64,000 nucleotides of DNA from Massospora cicadina (taxonomy: Eukaryota > Entomophthoromycota > Entomophthoromycetes > Entomophthorales > Entomophthoraceae). The stretch covers positions 121,954-185,953 of the forward strand of contig JAKSZP010015881.1 of the NCBI GenBank assembly GCA_022478985.1. Reading direction: 5' to 3'. Below, in pieces: positions 36,395-46,870 of the stretch (its first letter is position 1; each line of letters starts with the position of its first letter). The position numbers and the translations under genes were made by a program. The notes below the pieces were generated by a model, which worked only from the letters and a program-made list of their open reading frames with translations, was not told where the DNA came from and did no database searches.

Positions 36395-36857
36395 TGCCTA
36401 CAGGGTAAGCTATCACTGAGTCATTAATATGTTTCATTTAAAGCTCTATATGAGCGTGCACCTCAGCTACCAAGTAGTATTCAGCCATTGCTTGAGACCT
36501 CCACAACTGAGAGCTCAGAATTAACTATGAGGGCCTTAGCTGAAGAAAGTGTCCGGCTTCAAGACCTAGCCACACAAGGAATCATCACCACTATAGGAAG
36601 AGAGACATCCTGATTTAATATCAGCCACCCTCCTTACCAACTTTCCAGTTAGGTGACCTTGCTCTCTTCTATCACCATTGAACTGGAAGCTGACAATATA
36701 TTCTAGACTTTATCTTTGTCTGGACCCTATAAGGCTTTCATAAGGTGAAGTCCTAGTAATCCATTGCCAATGTCAACCTGGGGAATGTGGTTAATTGTGT
36801 GCATGACTGGTTCTTTCAGACGTATACCCCCCTCCAACAGGATATTGAGGGGGGCGT
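36395..36857 (+). pseudogene. pol: G0 pol, third piece: integrase C-terminus and polypurine tract
   Basis: Resumes G0 after G1. The weak frame ends SIANVNLGNVVNCVHDWF, then DIEGGVVRI, comparable to G1's SLATKFTINWVHGRF and LEGV at the same place. The polypurine tract GAGGGGGGCGT is at 36847-36857 and codes the Glu-Gly-Gly, as in G1. The reading frame is heavily broken. Confidence 0.7.
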
Positions 36858-37130
36858 TGTCAGGATTTGAGATAAAAAAAAATCGAATTCCCCACTTCTG
36901 AATTGAGCCATAACAATTTGACTCTTGAATTTATCCAAACAAAAATGACTTTAGGATTCTCATCCTCAATCCCTGAGTCATATGGGGCAGCGTTTCCACC
37001 AATTCAGTCAGGTGGGCAGTAAAATACATTGAGGATGCCCACAAGGTGGTCAATCTGGAAGACCAGGAAGGATCCTAAATGGATGAGGTCATGACAATCC
37101 TTAAGGTATCATGTCCCCACTCACCCTGTT
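36858..37130 (+). repeat. G0 3' LTR, start
   Basis: Begins TGTCAGGATTTGAG directly after the tract, matching the TGTCAG start of the G1 and G2 LTRs. Its right end and terminal CA are not found, because G3-like minus-strand sequence takes over somewhere between 37130 and 37230. The 5' partner lies outside the window, so the length cannot be checked. Confidence 0.5.
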
Positions 37131-37229
37131 TATATAATAACACCTTTTAACATAATAAAATATTCGTTTTCTATCCATTTTTCCATTTCCTTCTTGACCT
37201 TTTGCGAAATTGCAGCTTTGAGCCACCTT

Positions 37230-38770
37230 CAGACTTTGGTTACAGTCTAGAGAACTGTAATGCCAACACTTGGTAAATGTGCAGAGAATACATTGATGTT
37301 GTCAAGATACACAAGGATGCACTACAGCTTCAGGTCACTTAGGATGGTATCCATGGCCCGTTGGAACGTAGCTGGGACATTACACAGCTATTGTGGCATA
37401 TGAGTCATTTGGAAAAGCCACTTGTACATGATAATGGCACATTTCTCCTATTCCGTTGCAGGCAATTTGATTTGCCAGTAACATGTCATCAGGTCCATTG
37501 CTGAGAAGTAATGGGCTCTGCCTGGTCAATCCAGTTCATCATTAATCTGTGGCAAGGGATAGGAGTTGTTCTTGGTGATGCTGTTAAGCTTCCGGTAGTC
37601 TATTACTACCTGGTTGGTGCCATCCTTCTTTTTTACAATAAGAACGGGCAAAGCACACGGACTTTTTGATGGCTCAAGCATTCCTTGCACCAGCAGATTA
37701 GTGATTTATTCAGTTACTAATTCCTCAGCTGCCCTCGATTGGCAGATCAGCTGCTACCTGATGGGGGATGATCTTCAGTGTCCAATCGATGAACCACCAC
37801 CTTAGTGCACCCTAAATTGTGGTCATTGACAGCAAAAATCTCCTTATATTTGAATAAAGATATCTCCTGATTCTTCTGATCTTCCATTAAACCAGCTAAA
37901 ATTTCATGCAGAACCACTGTCATTACACTGGGTTGCAAATCGATAAGAAAACTAAATTCATCCAGTGATCCAGACTCATGAACCTTAAGGACCTCCTCAA
38001 TTGGGGTCAAGTGTAAATACGCCACTATTTTCTGCCAGCGGATTTGCATTGGTTCGTTCTGTAAATTTGCTAGCGAACCTTGATCTCCTAATGCCCCAGA
38101 AGTATAATACCAGGAGCCACGTGTGGCTCAAACCACAATTTCTGATAAGGGCCAATAACTTCCCCATAGAGTCCATCTGGCACTTCAACTATCAAATTGG
38201 TGTTCACTATTACTTGGTGACTGGAGAGGATGGAAATTTCCCCAGCTGCTCTGAGATGCAGCCCTTGGTATTCGTATATCTGGCGGGGAAGGGCCCAGGT
38301 CTTACCCTTTAATTGATGGTAATGAACCAGAATCACCCCATCACTGTAGGCCAGGTTGATATGACCCATGCGTACAGGATCCTTCAGCACTCCGCTGGAG
38401 GTAAAGTAAATTAATATCCGCTGACCCAGGATTATGAGGGTCTCCGCCATCATGTCAATGACACCCCTGAAGTGGCACAGGAAAGCAGTTCTGAAAAACA
38501 GATCACAAGTACTGTTGGGTAGCACTATTACTGGAGCTACAATGACAATTGACCCAAACTGAAAAGATAGCGCACTGTATGCTCCCTCAAGGACTGTGCT
38601 TTCTGCACCTGCAGTCCCATACACCATACAATGTTCCACATCAGGCTTTAATGCCTACTTCGCCACCAACTTTGTGGACACTATGTTAACTGGAGCTCCT
38701 GTATCAGTTATATTATGGACATGGGTTTTTGCAATGACAATGTCACAGTATGTACACTCAAAATAACAAG
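37230..38770 (-). pseudogene. pol: G3 pol: protease and RT
   Basis: Read right to left. Close to the B2 junction is CTYCDIVIAKTHVHNITDTG, then APVNIVST (38760-38660), a retropepsin active site with intact Asp-Thr-Gly. MVYGTAGAESTVLEGAYSAL follows. A block at 38639-38088 has LGQRILIYF, HYHQLKGKTW and IYEYQGL. RT keeps [20 protein letters not shown] near 37650-37590 and LVYLDNINVFS near 37310-37285. The RT box is therefore YLDN, as in G2, with Asn replacing the second catalytic Asp. Sequence beyond 37230 is not recognisable. Confidence 0.8.
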
Positions 38771-38949
38771 AATTCTGATTGATTAAATTTAATATGAGAT
38801 ACGCCGACCAGGGGACAGACATTACCTAGCTCAAAGAACAAAATATGAATGAACAGACCTTCCTAAACAGAATGTGTTGACCGGCTAAAAAAGTGGGCAA
38901 AACACAAACAAATGTGATCACAACCAACCAGGTGGGACAGCGGCGAGCT

Positions 38950-39750
38950 GCTCATCCCATAATGGTGGAAGGGGAAGGGTGGTCAGGGGGCTCATCCTCG
39001 GGTTCCTTAACATCCAAAGCGTGGGTCAAGGTAGAGATCAAGGGCAGGGGGTTATCAGAGATATGTGGGAGGAGATCTTGGAAACCCAGTTGGTCATAGA
39101 AATTAATATCATTGTAAATCGCGCCAATGTAAGTGGACAAGCATTTCTCTGATTGAATGCAGATGGCAGGAAGTTGGGAAGTTAAAGCGGCATTAGCACG
39201 GATAACTTTTTCTTTGGGTTGGGAAGCGGCAACCACTTTTTGAATGGCCTCTGCAGTGTCATTATGCAACTGGAGAATGGTCTTTTGTGATGTGGGATGT
39301 AGGTTGGGGCAAGAGTGGGAATGGGGAGAACTTTGGCAAGAATTTTTTCTGTGCGGGCAACAGCATGGCGGAGGAACTCTTTTTCAGGTTGGGCTGCAAT
39401 TGCCACAGTGAACTGGTGTTGGGTGCACAATACATCATCAATTGGCCGTGGGCATAAATGCGCTGAGGGATTGCAGTGGGAAAATGTGCAGGGAGAGATT
39501 CCCTCATGTTGACATCAGGGTCTTCAATCACATTACCTGATTCGTCAGCTTGATCCAATGAGGACCGTGGGTTCATGTCATATAAATCCGCGTTTTCCTC
39601 AATAGGGTTGGCTGAGGCTGGCGATTGGGTTGGGGCTTGGACTTGAACCATTGTCCAAGCCATTACCTGATTGATGGGAGCATTGGTGGCACTTTACTTA
39701 GGATGGGCCTTATTGGCTGCTGCGGACACAGCAGTGACAGCAGGTTTGGG
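38950..39750 (-). pseudogene. B2 ORF1-like protein, C-terminal half
   Basis: Contains DQADESGNVIEDPDVNMRES (39560-39500), matching DESGKFIEE of B1 and DEMGNLIEA of B4. The family-B C-terminal region follows at 39269-38952: TAEAIQKVVAAS, SQLPAICIQSEKCLSTYIGA, then DNPLPLISTLTHAL. The pattern of Leu-Pro-Ala, Ile, Ser/Ala-Glu and Tyr-Ile positions is the same in B1 and B4. Cut at 39757 by G4. Confidence 0.72.
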
Positions 39751-39757
39751 AGGATGG

Positions 39758-40909
39758 TGTCAGGCGAAAAGCAAGTAAGAATTAGACTGGCCTGCCAGCC
39801 AAGGTGCCAGAGCACCTGAACAGCAAACCAGAACGCCCAAGGCACTGCTGCTAATATGACAAATATGAAACTGGAAAGGATTTACACCAATATCTGCCAG
39901 TGAGCCAGAATTTCGTACAGGCACAAAATAAAATACCAGATAAACACAGCTGTTAACCTGAGGGGTATGAGAGCGCTGGCGGAAAAGGCAGCTTAATCCT
40001 CAACATATAAAAACTGATTTTGGGGAGGGTTTTTAATGGAAAATTAGGAAAGAAAAATTGACCAACAATTTCCTCAGTGCAATGCGACTGATTAAATAGT
40101 TGTTGATTTGGGGGAAAGCAAAGCCAGGATCAGGTCCCTCAAATTCAACCTAACCAGCAAATTATATGGGAATGGGCGTGTTAGTTCCTTGGGAACTGTC
40201 ATCGCAAAATTTGGTGGTGGGCCAAGTCACTGTTAGTTTAACCTCAAATGCCTGAACTAAAGCTCAACTACATTTCTGACAGTTGGTGCAATGGCATTTA
40301 GCCCAACGAGCAGCAGAAATCCCCCAAGGCCACCCCACATAGGGGTGGACCCATTTGGCTGGAAACAGGTTCAGAATTTCCAACCCACCCGTGCTCAATC
40401 ACTGGGCCGTTTGTTGGGTCAGTGGCATTGCATCAGGCGCAATGCCCAATCTTCCAGCAGGAAGCTTTGAAACCTCATCGATGGTATATGATGCTGTTAC
40501 CTGCCTATTGGGGGTGATCCCCAGCAATTTTGGGAGGGGGGATTTTTGATTGTCATGTTAACTAAATTGCAACCACCAGGCATTCCAGCTGATAGATTGG
40601 TCTTCATACCTTTTCAACCATTTGAAATTCGAGCATCAGGCTGATTGCCACTTAAGTTTAGTTCCAATCAATTTCATTCCAGCAATATCAGCGAAGATTT
40701 TGCTGATTCCTTGTAGCAGTTCTGCCAAGGAAAGTGTGGGTACTGGAAGCGGGATCTGAAGTGGAGGAGCTGTTACCAAGCGCTCATCTACCACGTGAGT
40801 GAGGTCGCCCTGAGTAACAAGGGGTACAACCATCCTCTTTGGTGCCTTATTGCTCAGGAATGGGAAAATGTCCCAATCAACGCCCAGAGGACGTTCCCCA
40901 GGACTTACA
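39758..40909 (-). repeat. G4 3' LTR, containing the end of the pol frame
   Basis: Pairs with 44662-45826. The plus strand begins TGTCAGGCGAAAAGCAAG and ends CCCAGGACTTACA. An open frame entering from pol runs through the LTR boundary to 40636, coding GDLTHVVDERLVTAPP. The purine tract just outside (40910-40928) supports the boundary. Confidence 0.88.
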
Positions 40910-43900
40910 TTACCCTTTCCTTTTCCCAAAGGGAGGGCCCCACCACTGGGAAACTGCACAAGAGCCACATTCTTGTGCGCCTTGGGTAACTTGATTGCCA
41001 TTACCATCGCAGGCTTTTGGGGAGGGTGGGGAGTGCTGGGGTGGGTTTTGTGAAACTTTTCAGCTAATTCTATACAGTTTGTACAATTGCATGCCTTGAC
41101 CCAACTATTCTCATAAGCTGAGTAAACTTTCCAAGTCACGAGATATTGGTTGGACTGGCGGGACTTGTGGGATGCCAGGATTTCTCTACCTCAGCCTCTT
41201 CCACATCCTTGATGATGATGGGTAAGGTTCTGCGGGGACCATACCCTTGAAGGGTGACAGCTGGGAAATGTGGAAGATTGAATGCTGTTTCCAGTGAGCC
41301 GGAAGCTTCAACCAGAACGCGCCATTACCCAAGACCTCTTCCACCAAATGGGTGCCAGAACACTTACTCGCAAATCTATGAGAAGGCGCTTGAATATATA
41401 AATGGTGGATATTGAACATAACATAGGAACCCACTGTAATATTGTGACCTGGGAGCTGCTTACAATCTGCAAACCTCTTGTAGTTATCAATAGCTTTGTT
41501 GAGGTGTTCTCGCACCAAGGATTGAGTTGACCTAATATGTTAAGCGTGATCTGTGGCAGCTTGGACCTCTGGCTGCAAGCAATATCCAACTGAAAATGAA
41601 GGATTGTAACCCAACGTTGCTTCATAGGGCGAAAATCCTGTAGACACATGCATTCCATTGTTATAGGCAAATTGAGCAAGGGGAAGGTCGTTGGCCCAGG
41701 TGTCTTGTGAAGCTGCAGTATAGCAACACAGGTTCTGTTTGAGGACTTGGTTGACTCTCTCAGTCTGTCCATTGGATTGGGGATGGTACGCTGTAGAACG
41801 GCAGGGGGATATTTTTGGGATAGATAGGAGTTCACTCCTAAATCGCGCCATGAACTGTGAACCACAGTCGTTAATTTTCTACTGGGGGAGACCAAACATT
41901 AAGAACATGTGACGCACAAAAAGGCGGACAGTCTCCTTTAATGTAATTGTGGAATAGCAAGGAATAAAGAAGGAAAATTTAGTGAAAATGATCCACCACC
42001 ATCACCGCTGTGAACCCATTAGAGCAGGGAGTTCAATGATAAAAACCATGGACACTGACATCCATGGACCCTCCGCCTGCTGTAAGGGGTGTAAAAGACC
42101 ATTTCTACCAGAGTGGTCTGACTTAGCCTGAGCACAAGTAACGCAGTCAGCGATCCAGGCTGGAACTTCTTTTGTCAAACCCCCCAAATTGTAGGTCTGT
42201 TTGATTAAATCGATGCATTTCTTAGTATTATGGTGACCAACCGTGCGGGGATCATGATGTGCGCGGAATACCTCAGTTTGGAAGGAGGGGGAACCCAAAT
42301 GCGAGATCAAAAATATATAAGACCCTCCTTCAGTGAGTCTAGGGAGTTTTTATGCTTCTTGTGGGATAACTGCTCGACCAGCTCCACGCCCTCAGGGGAG
42401 GCCATTTCATTGGCTAAGACCTGAGCAACTAACGGAGCGTCAGGAGCCAGAGCAATGGAAGAAATGACAGGGGGAACAATTGACAAGATTTGGGTGGTAG
42501 GAATCACAGTAACGAGATCCACTTCCTCCAGATCCGTGGAACAGTAGGCGAGGTTGTGGCTGAGAAAATTGGGAAGTACATTGAGCGCACCTTTTACAAA
42601 TTCATATTTGAAGTTAAAATTGCACAGGTCTCAATAGGTTTGAGCTTGCCAATGTGCCAATTTTTGGGGTTTACAAAAGTAAAACAAGGCCTGGTGATCC
42701 GTGCAAACCGTTGATTCATGTCAGGCACCCTGTAAAAGGTACCTTCAATGAGTTAGGGCCCATGCAACGGCTGCCAATTCCTTGTTGTAAATAGCCCAAG
42801 ACTGCTCCATAAAGGTGAACTTTCAGGAAAAGTAGGTGACCAGGTGTTCCAAGCCATTGTGCTCCTGGAGCAACACTGCCCCCATGGCTACCGATGAAGC
42901 ATTGCATGCAATGATATATGGCTTGGTGAGGTCGGTGTGTTTCAAAATGGGAGGGGATACAAACACCTCTTTAATCAATTTGAACACCTATTGGCATTTA
43001 TCCGTCCAGCAAAATGGTACATTTTTCCCTGTAAGGGGGTGGAGTGGGGCAGCAAGATGGGAAAGTGCTGGGGAAAACTTTTTTAAAAAAATGATGGTTC
43101 CCAAGAAACTCCATAGTTGTTTCTGGGTAGTCAGGGTTGGCCATTCCCGGATAGCATCCAACTTATTGGGAGGGATTGCATAACCATCTTTAAGGATGAG
43201 GTTCCCAAGAAAGGTAACCTCCTCCTTATAGAACTCGCACTTGGAAGGCTTGAGAAACAAACCTGCCTTGTGCAAGGCGGCCACAACTGCTTCCAGGTCA
43301 GTAGCGTGTTGTTTGGGAGTCAGGGAGTGAACCAGAATGTCATCAATATATGCAACTGCACAGGTAAACCGGAGGTCTCCCAGTACATTGTTGATCAGGA
43401 ATTAAATGTAGCGGGAGCGTTCTTCAGCCCAAAGGGCATCACACGGAATCGGAAAATTCTCCTCTTTAGCCGGATAGCTGATAACCATTATTGCCCTTTC
43501 ATTACCCAAATCTGGTTGAATGCATTAATGAGATCCAGCTTAGAAAACACCTAAGATTTGGCAATTGCTTGACTTATCATCTGATCTAAAGACAGGGGTG
43601 GGGATTGGAAACTGTGATTTTATTTAGGTGTCCATAGTCCACACAGGAGGAGAGAAGCATCAGATTTCTTAGCGAAGACAATGGGAGAAGTTATGGGCGA
43701 GGTCTCCTTGAACAACCACCCTTTTTCAACATATCATCCAACCAGATGTTTAGCGCGGCCTCCTCCTCTGCTGTGTGGGGATACAACGGGCAGTTGATAT
43801 TCACCAACTCCACCGCCGTGTGAAAACCACAGTCAAATCTAGTGTGGGGAGGCATATGATCTGCCTTTTCAGAATCGAACATGCTTTGATAGCACATTAA

Positions 43901-44336
43901 ACTTACTGGAAAATCAGATGGTATGCCTGTAAGGGAGACAAGGGATGTAATAGAACTGCGGCCTTGAGCTTTCTTAAGAGTATTGATTAGGGGGAATTCA
44001 CCCTCCAGTTGATCATTAGCGAATGACAGTGTTAGACTCTGAGTGGATCTTGACATGTTGCTGGCGCCACCATCCCACTCTTAAGATCACTGGAAACACC
44101 AAGTTTGGCATAGCAGAAAAGCGGTCACAGAAGCTGAACTGGTGTATTGAAAATGTGACTGGTCGGCATATCAGGTATGAGGTTTGGGAGGCTGACGATG
44201 CAACCATCATCAAATTACCTGCATCCAGGGCAAGTTCTAATTGCTGGGCCAGTTCTACACTCATGAAATTACCCGCAGCTCCAGTGTCCACCAGGGCCTC
44301 AAAGGAGATGTGATGGGACCTAACACTAATCTTCAT
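40636..44336 (-). pseudogene. pol: G4 pol: protease, RT, RNase H, integrase, chromodomain, LTR-encoded tail
   Basis: Protease (44336-44016) has ALVDTGAAGNFMS with the catalytic triad intact. RT (about 43700-43000) has AVAYIDDILVHS, so the YxDD box is intact, then PSKCEFYKEEVTFLGNLI. RNase H (42900-42600) has SSVAMGAVLLQEHNG and CTDHQAL. Integrase zinc residues (AHHDPRTVGHHN and CVTCAQAK, 42260-42120) and core (YHPQSNGQTERVNQVL, 41790-41740) are readable. A C-terminal block (41518-41186) ends HISQLSPFKG. A chromodomain follows at about 41170-41020 (QYLVTWKVYSAYENSWV). The last frame (41139-40636) continues into the 3' LTR. Frameshifts separate the blocks. Confidence 0.9.
40910..40928 (-). promoter_or_regulatory. 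G4 polypurine tract
   Basis: On the element strand TGGGAAAAGGAAAGGGTAA lies directly before the 3' LTR start TGTAAG. A typical plus-strand primer tract. Confidence 0.78.
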
Positions 44337-44341
44337 GGGTA

Positions 44342-45034
44342 CTAAGAAGTAAGCGGAGTTCTCTTTATTGGTAGTTGTGGATAATCCAGTGATACCAAAG
44401 AGATAGTAGTGGGGTCAGGGGAAACCAATAGGCTTTGGTGGGGGGTAAACTCATTGCAAGTCAAGATGTCAGATTGTGCTGACATGGGCAGAATAGCCGC
44501 GGCAACTATGGGGTATGGGTTTGAAGTTTTGAGTGGGGCTGGACTATTGTGGGCAGGGAAAATCTTCTTCACAACCTGGTTCAGTTGAAAATGAGGGACC
44601 ATTGCTGCGCCAATATACATGAGAAAGGTGGAAATGGCAAAGAATAATGGTTGGTCAATTATGTCAGGTGAACAGCAAGTAAGAATTAGACTGGCCTGCC
44701 AGCCAAGGTTCCAGAGCACCCAAACAGCAAACCAGAATGCCCAAGGCACTGCTGCTGATACAACGAATATCAAACCAGAAAGGAGTTTCACCAATATCTG
44801 CTGGTGAGCCAGAATTTTGTACAGGAACAAAATGAAATACCAGACAAACATGGCCGTTAACCCTGAGGGGTATGAGAGCACTGGCAGAAAAGGCGGCTTA
44901 ATTCTCAACATATAAAAACTAAATTTTTGGGGAGGGTTTTTTAATGGAAAATTTTTATGAAAGAAAAATCGACCAACAATTTTCATAGTGCAATGCAGAC
45001 TGATTAAATAGTAGTCAATTTGGAGGGGAAACAA
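44342..45034 (-). other. Open 230-codon frame across G4 5' LTR into the leader; hydrophobic
   Basis: An uninterrupted frame crosses from the LTR (45034) into the internal leader (44342). Residues about 62-125 are strongly hydrophobic (FVWYFILFLYKILA, SGLIFVVSAAVPWAFWFAVW), enough for two membrane segments. The last third (HFQLNQVVKKIFPAHNSPAP) may be the remaining end of gag. The 3' LTR copy has lost the frame in part. S1 has a related hydrophobic peptide (AVPLAFWALHWVL). This could be chance openness in a conserved LTR, and I do not assign a function. Confidence 0.35.
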
Positions 45035-45826
45035 TCTGGGATCAGGTCCTGCAAGTTTGACCTAACTGGCAAATTGTTTGGGAATGGGGAACAGATAATT
45101 TAACTGGGAACTGACATTAAAGAATTTGGCAGCAGGCCAAGTTGCTGTTGGTTTGACCTCAGATGCCTAAATTAAAACTCAACTACATTTCCAACAGTTG
45201 GCGTGATGGCGTTTATCCCAATGAGCAGCAGGAATTCCCCAAGGCCACCCCACATAGGGGTGAACCCATTTGGTTGGGAATGGGTTCAGGACATCCAACC
45301 TGCCCATGCTCAGTTGCTGGGCCATTCATTCAGTCAGTGGCATTGCATCAGGAGCAACTCCCAATTTGCCAGCAGGAAGCTTTGAAACCTTGTTGATGGT
45401 GTCTGATGCTGTTACCTGCCCGTTGGGGGTGATCCCCAATAATTTTGGGAGGGGGGATTTATTTTGATTGTCATGTTAACTGAATCTCAACTGTCAGGCA
45501 ATCCAGCCAATAGATCAATCTTCATACCTTTTTGACTATTTGAAATCCAAGCATTGGGCTGATTGTCACTCATATTAGTTCCGATCAATTTCATCTTGGA
45601 AATCTCAGTGCAGATTTTGCTAATTCCTCATAGCAGTTCTGCTGAGGAGAGTGTGGGTACTGAAAGCGGGATCTGAAGTGGAAGAGCTGTTACCAAGCGC
45701 TCATCTACCACGTGTTTGAGATCGCCCTGAGCAACGAGGGGTACAACCATCCTCTTTGGTGCCTTCTTTCTCAGGAACAGGAAAATGGCCCAATAGACAC
45801 CCAGAGGATGTTCCCCAGGACTTACA
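44662..45826 (-). repeat. G4 5' LTR
   Basis: Partner of 39758-40909, with the same ends. It also encodes GDLKHVVDERLVTALP in an open frame (about 45735-45685). Differences from the 3' LTR are many scattered substitutions, so G4 is not a recent insertion despite being nested in B2. Confidence 0.88.
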
Positions 45827-45831
45827 GAGGG

Positions 45832-46740
45832 GAGGTAGAATGGCACACATTCCCATACAGCTGCGGGGTGTTGGGAGGATGGGTAGCTAGCAGTCAAGCC
45901 TGCAGAGGCGGCAGAACTGGTGAGTCAGGGGCAACTATGCTTTGAGTGATCCAACTTGAAGCAGGTTTGACATATGGTTCTCCCGCCCTCAACTCAGTCC
46001 CAGAATGGGTGGTCAGGGGCAGAGGCTACAAAGGAGTGGGTGGAATCTGCTCAGCGACGTTATTGCATTTAGGGCTGATCATGGCAAATACCTGAGGCCC
46101 AGCGAGGCGTGTGGTTCATTAGGGACCATGAATTTAACTATGAGGTCACTACCATATACTGTCAAACCTGCCATCAGCTCTCGATGGAGCACGCGCAGGG
46201 GAGGTGAGTGGGCAACCCAGAAAACTGAACCACTAACGTGGAGTCAGCAGGAAGCTGGGTGCGTGTGGTGGGAATTGGTGTGCCCCTCAAAAAGAAGGGG
46301 CACAGTTGCTGCAGTGGTAGCATCATCTTCACAAGTGAAGCAAGGTCAAAGTACCCCTTATAGGGGCAGAAATCAATAAACCTGCAGGTTGCATCACTGC
46401 CTAGGCTATAATGATGATGGCAGTATCTGCATATGGGAACAATTTCCCATATTCAACCCAAAGGTCAAAGCGCATGTTGGAGCGAGGAAGTACCAGAGGG
46501 CAGTGGAGCACTGCCTGGGAGCATGCGAGGTGTATTGCAAGATCCTTTGTCAGAATGAAATGACTCAAGGACTGGTAGGACTAGACAAACCAGTCCAAGT
46601 ATGTTTTACCGCCGGATGGAAAATGATGGGTGGGGTTTCGCTGCTGCCCCACATTGGAGCAGCAGGCGGTGGGGCTGTGGACATCAGTGGTCAGTGTCAC
46701 AGCTAATTTGGCTAGCTATTCATTTTTATAAATTTATATT
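45832..46740 (-). pseudogene. B2 ORF1-like protein, N-terminal half with intact zinc knuckle
   Basis: Read right to left. KDLAIHLACSQAV-like sequence is near 46560-46500 and LFPYADTAII near 46445-46415. The core carrying the Gly-Tyr-Phe-Asp-Leu signature is near 46370-46320. GGRTI followed by the knuckle CQTCFKLDHSKHSC (CX2CX4HX4C, complete) lies near 45985-45930. Matches B1 and B4 in the same order. The frame is broken in places and then cut by G4. Confidence 0.72.
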
Positions 46741-46870
46741 TGCTCAAAAGTGTGCTCAAGAGGATCAAAAAAGTAACTAATGAATGTTGATGTTGATGTT
46801 ATTATAATCAACACAATATTGATCTTGATTGAAGGTCATCAAGGCAAACTTAAAATTCTGATTGTTTAAA

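Larger units (their letters stand above)
39758..45826 (-). mobile_element. G4 chromovirus (Ty3/Gypsy) inserted in B2, gag mostly absent
   Basis: Minus-strand element with LTRs 39758-40909 (3') and 44662-45826 (5'), each about 1.16 kb. On its strand they start TGTAAGTCCTGGGG and end ACCTGACA. The flanks GATGG (39753-39757) and GAGGG (45827-45831) are a TSD with one mismatch. The internal region is only about 3.75 kb. Protease begins 325 bp after the 5' LTR, so most of gag is missing and the copy is a deletion derivative. Protease, RT, RNase H, integrase and chromodomain are still present. Confidence 0.9.
38788..46853 (-). mobile_element. B2: half-LINE element split by chromovirus G4
   Basis: Left part 38788-39757, right part 45832-46853, about 1.99 kb together. 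Flanked by AATTCTGATTGATTAAA (38771-38787) and AATTCTGATTGTTTAAA (46854-46870), a 17-bp TSD with one mismatch. The 3' end shows GACCAGGGGACAGACATTACC-type shared sequence. The 5' motif CTCAAAAGTG and ATCAAAAAAG end at 46773, but the duplication begins only at 46854, leaving 80 unexplained bases. Joining the two parts across G4 restores the B1/B4 order. Confidence 0.87.

Noticed and set aside
37131..37230. Possible 3' end of G3 or G0 LTR end
   Set aside because: Similarity to G2 fades here and no LTR terminus or duplication can be read, so I leave the boundary approximate and do not claim a junction.
45827..46853. A separate third-type element starting beside the G4 LTR
   Set aside because: Its order and motifs continue B2 from 39757, and the G4 flanks are a near-identical 5-bp duplication, so it is the other half of B2.
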